Notes under the pieces: generated by a model
What the model saw: the letters and a program-made list of their open reading frames with translations, nothing else
What the model was told of the DNA's origin: nothing
Database searches by the model: none
Shown: positions 12,809 to 13,931 of the stretch, in pieces
Layout: each line of letters opens with the position of its first letter
Position numbering within the stretch: position 1 is the stretch's first letter
Position numbers and translations under genes: made by a program
Source of the DNA: an uncultured Clostridia bacterium
Lineage (GTDB): Bacteria; Bacillota; Clostridia; Christensenellales; Borkfalkiaceae
DNA length: 13,931 bases
Assembly (NCBI GenBank): GCA_947627125.1
Contig: CANQUY010000035.1
Coordinates: 1-13,931 of the forward strand
Direction: 5' to 3'

Positions 12809-13931
12809 TTATTCCTGCGGCTCGGAGGGAGTGGGCTCTTCGGGAGCTTCCTTGTTCTCGCTCCCGTCCTCGGGTTCTGCCGCGGGTTCCTCTGAAGATT
12901 CTTCTGCAGGTTCCTCAGCGGGTTCCTCAACGGGTTCCTCCACGGGCTCCTCGGCGGGCTCTTCAACGGGCTCGGCGGGGGCGTAGACGTCTACGTCGGT
13001 ATCGTCCGTCGTATCGACGGCCATTTTTTCTTCCTTGGGCTCTTCACTGCCGTTCTTCTTGCGGAGAACGAGGACGACAGCCAGCACACAGCCGACCACG
13101 ACGACCGCGATCGCGATTCCGATCAGCGCCCATGCCCACGCGGGAAGGCCCGTTTCGCCCTCTTCCTCGGAGGGAAGGGCGAAGTTGGCGAGCGTCGTCT
13201 TCCAATAGTCGTCCACCTTCTCGGTGTCGGCCTCGGTCATCTCGCCGATCTGCGTGGCGAAGTAGGCGTAGGTGCGGTAGGAATTCCCCTCCTCGTCGGT
13301 ATACTCCGTGCCCTTGAAGAGGTCGTTGTCCTGCTTCGTCGTGAATGCCTCGAACGCCGTCTGTTCCTCATCGGTGTAGAGGTAGGTATAGCTCTTGTCG
13401 TTCTCGACGGCGAAGTCGATATTCTCGGTGAACTGCTCCGTCTTGCCCGTCAGGAAGTAATATCTGAGCGCGGTGGAGAGCTTGGAGTTGCTGTTTGCGG
13501 AGAGCTTTGAAAGGAGGCCGACCTTGGCGTCCGTGCTCATGATGGAATTGAACTTTTCGGTGAAGGCCTTGAGTTCCTTGTTGTTCATGAGCTTGCCCTC
13601 TTTGTTCGCAAGAGAAACAACGGTAATGTAATTGAAGGAAGTGGAGGCGACGTCGCTGTCGGCGTCGGCAAAGAAAAGATTCGTGCCGATGAGTTCAAAC
13701 TGGTACCAGCTGTCCGCGGCCTCTGCATTGAGCACTTTCACGGGCTGGTAGGGTTCGTTGTCGAGATCCTCATAGGGAAGGTTCTGATAGTTGACGGCCT
13801 CGCCGTTGATGACCGCACGCTCCACAGAGTGTCCCGACCCGTTGGAACGGGAGAAGTACAGGTATTGATAGGTAGAATCGGACGTGAGGTCTACACTGAT
13901 GAGGGATGCACCGCTGACATTGTCTGCGATC
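12809..13931 (-). CDS. Single-pass membrane protein with Glu-Pro-rich tail, partial (5' end outside window)
   Basis: The minus-strand frame is open from the right edge to TAA 12811-12809, so 373 C-terminal residues are visible and the start lies beyond 13931. A GTG at 13825 is not a likely start because the frame continues upstream without a stop and with the same composition. The visible extracytoplasmic part is rich in Asn, Ser, Thr and Tyr, and resembles a surface or lipoprotein-like domain that I do not recognise. One membrane helix (LPAWAWALIGIAIAVVVVGC and following hydrophobics, 13064-13144) ends in LRKK, which places the C-terminus inside the cell. The tail is acidic and repeats EEPAEEP and EEPVEEP units (12890-12975). 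Internal Cys is nearly absent. Function unknown. It could be the anchor of a much larger cell-surface protein. Confidence 0.85.
   Translation of the reverse strand, partial: IADNVSGASLISVDLTSDSTYQYLYFSRSNGSGHSVERAVINGEAVNYQNLPYEDLDNEPYQPVKVLNAEAADSWYQFELIGTNLFFADADSDVASTSFNYITVVSLANKEGKLMNNKELKAFTEKFNSIMSTDAKVGLLSKLSANSNSKLSTALRYYFLTGKTEQFTENIDFAVENDKSYTYLYTDEEQTAFEAFTTKQDNDLFKGTEYTDEEGNSYRTYAYFATQIGEMTEADTEKVDDYWKTTLANFALPSEEEGETGLPAWAWALIGIAIAVVVVGCVLAVVLVLRKKNGSEEPKEEKMAVDTTDDTDVDVYAPAEPVEEPAEEPVEEPVEEPAEEPAEESSEEPAAEPEDGSENKEAPEEPTPSEPQE

Overview
The window looks like chromosomal DNA of a member of the Bacillota, most likely an uncultured gut Clostridia lineage. The basis is the gene set (a 458-residue GlyRS of the dimeric type, a DegV-family lipid-binding protein, a PdaB-like deacetylase, a two-OB-fold SSB, ComF), AGGAGG-type ribosome binding sites, TTGACA/TATAAT promoters and many U-tract terminators. 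GC is high for the group, by eye near 60% in most genes. I cannot name a genus from sequence alone.

Layout, left to right. 1-224 (-) is the start of a small CvpA-like membrane protein, cut by the window edge, directly behind glnS (264-1883, -). A 0.66-kb gap (1884-2541) holds the glnS promoter, two copies of a palindromic repeat (family A), a short companion element (C), a perfect 17-bp hairpin, an AT-rich array and the glyS promoter. glyS (2542-3918, +) ends in a clear terminator. Another repeat-filled gap (3962-4377) leads to a promoter and a membrane glycosyltransferase (4438-5727, +). It converges on a minus-strand group read from right to left: a PdaB-like deacetylase (8460-9230), a two-OB-fold SSB (7475-8158), a PlsC-like acyltransferase (6628-7422) and a BRO-N/Fic fusion (5765-6616). 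The last two form an operon whose -35 box overlaps the ssb stop codon. A degV gene (9528-10466, +) is divergent from the deacetylase, with an orphan hairpin-terminator and small palindromes between them. Further right, all on the minus strand and listed in transcription order, are a membrane protein with an acidic Glu-Pro tail (12809-13931, 5' end outside the window), a polyacidic zinc-ribbon protein (12123-12611), and a small XRE regulator (11499-11720) coupled to comF (10760-11497) with paired operators upstream.

The genes do not form one pathway. They are housekeeping functions (two aminoacyl-tRNA synthetases, envelope glycan and lipid enzymes, SSB) in short transcription units. What stands out is the intergenic space: almost every gap over 250 bp is filled with interspersed hairpin elements. 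Family A is about 135-142 bp, with five copies and one remnant. It is often paired with element C (about 45 bp) and with family B (GC-rich nested hairpins). AT-rich arrays of A/T heptads mark some junctions.

The strongest leads are the A/B/C repeat system, the BRO-N/Fic fusion with an altered inhibitory motif and lower GC, the XRE-comF unit with its operator pair, and the polyacidic zinc-ribbon protein. I saw no phage module, CRISPR array, tRNA, rRNA or transposase.
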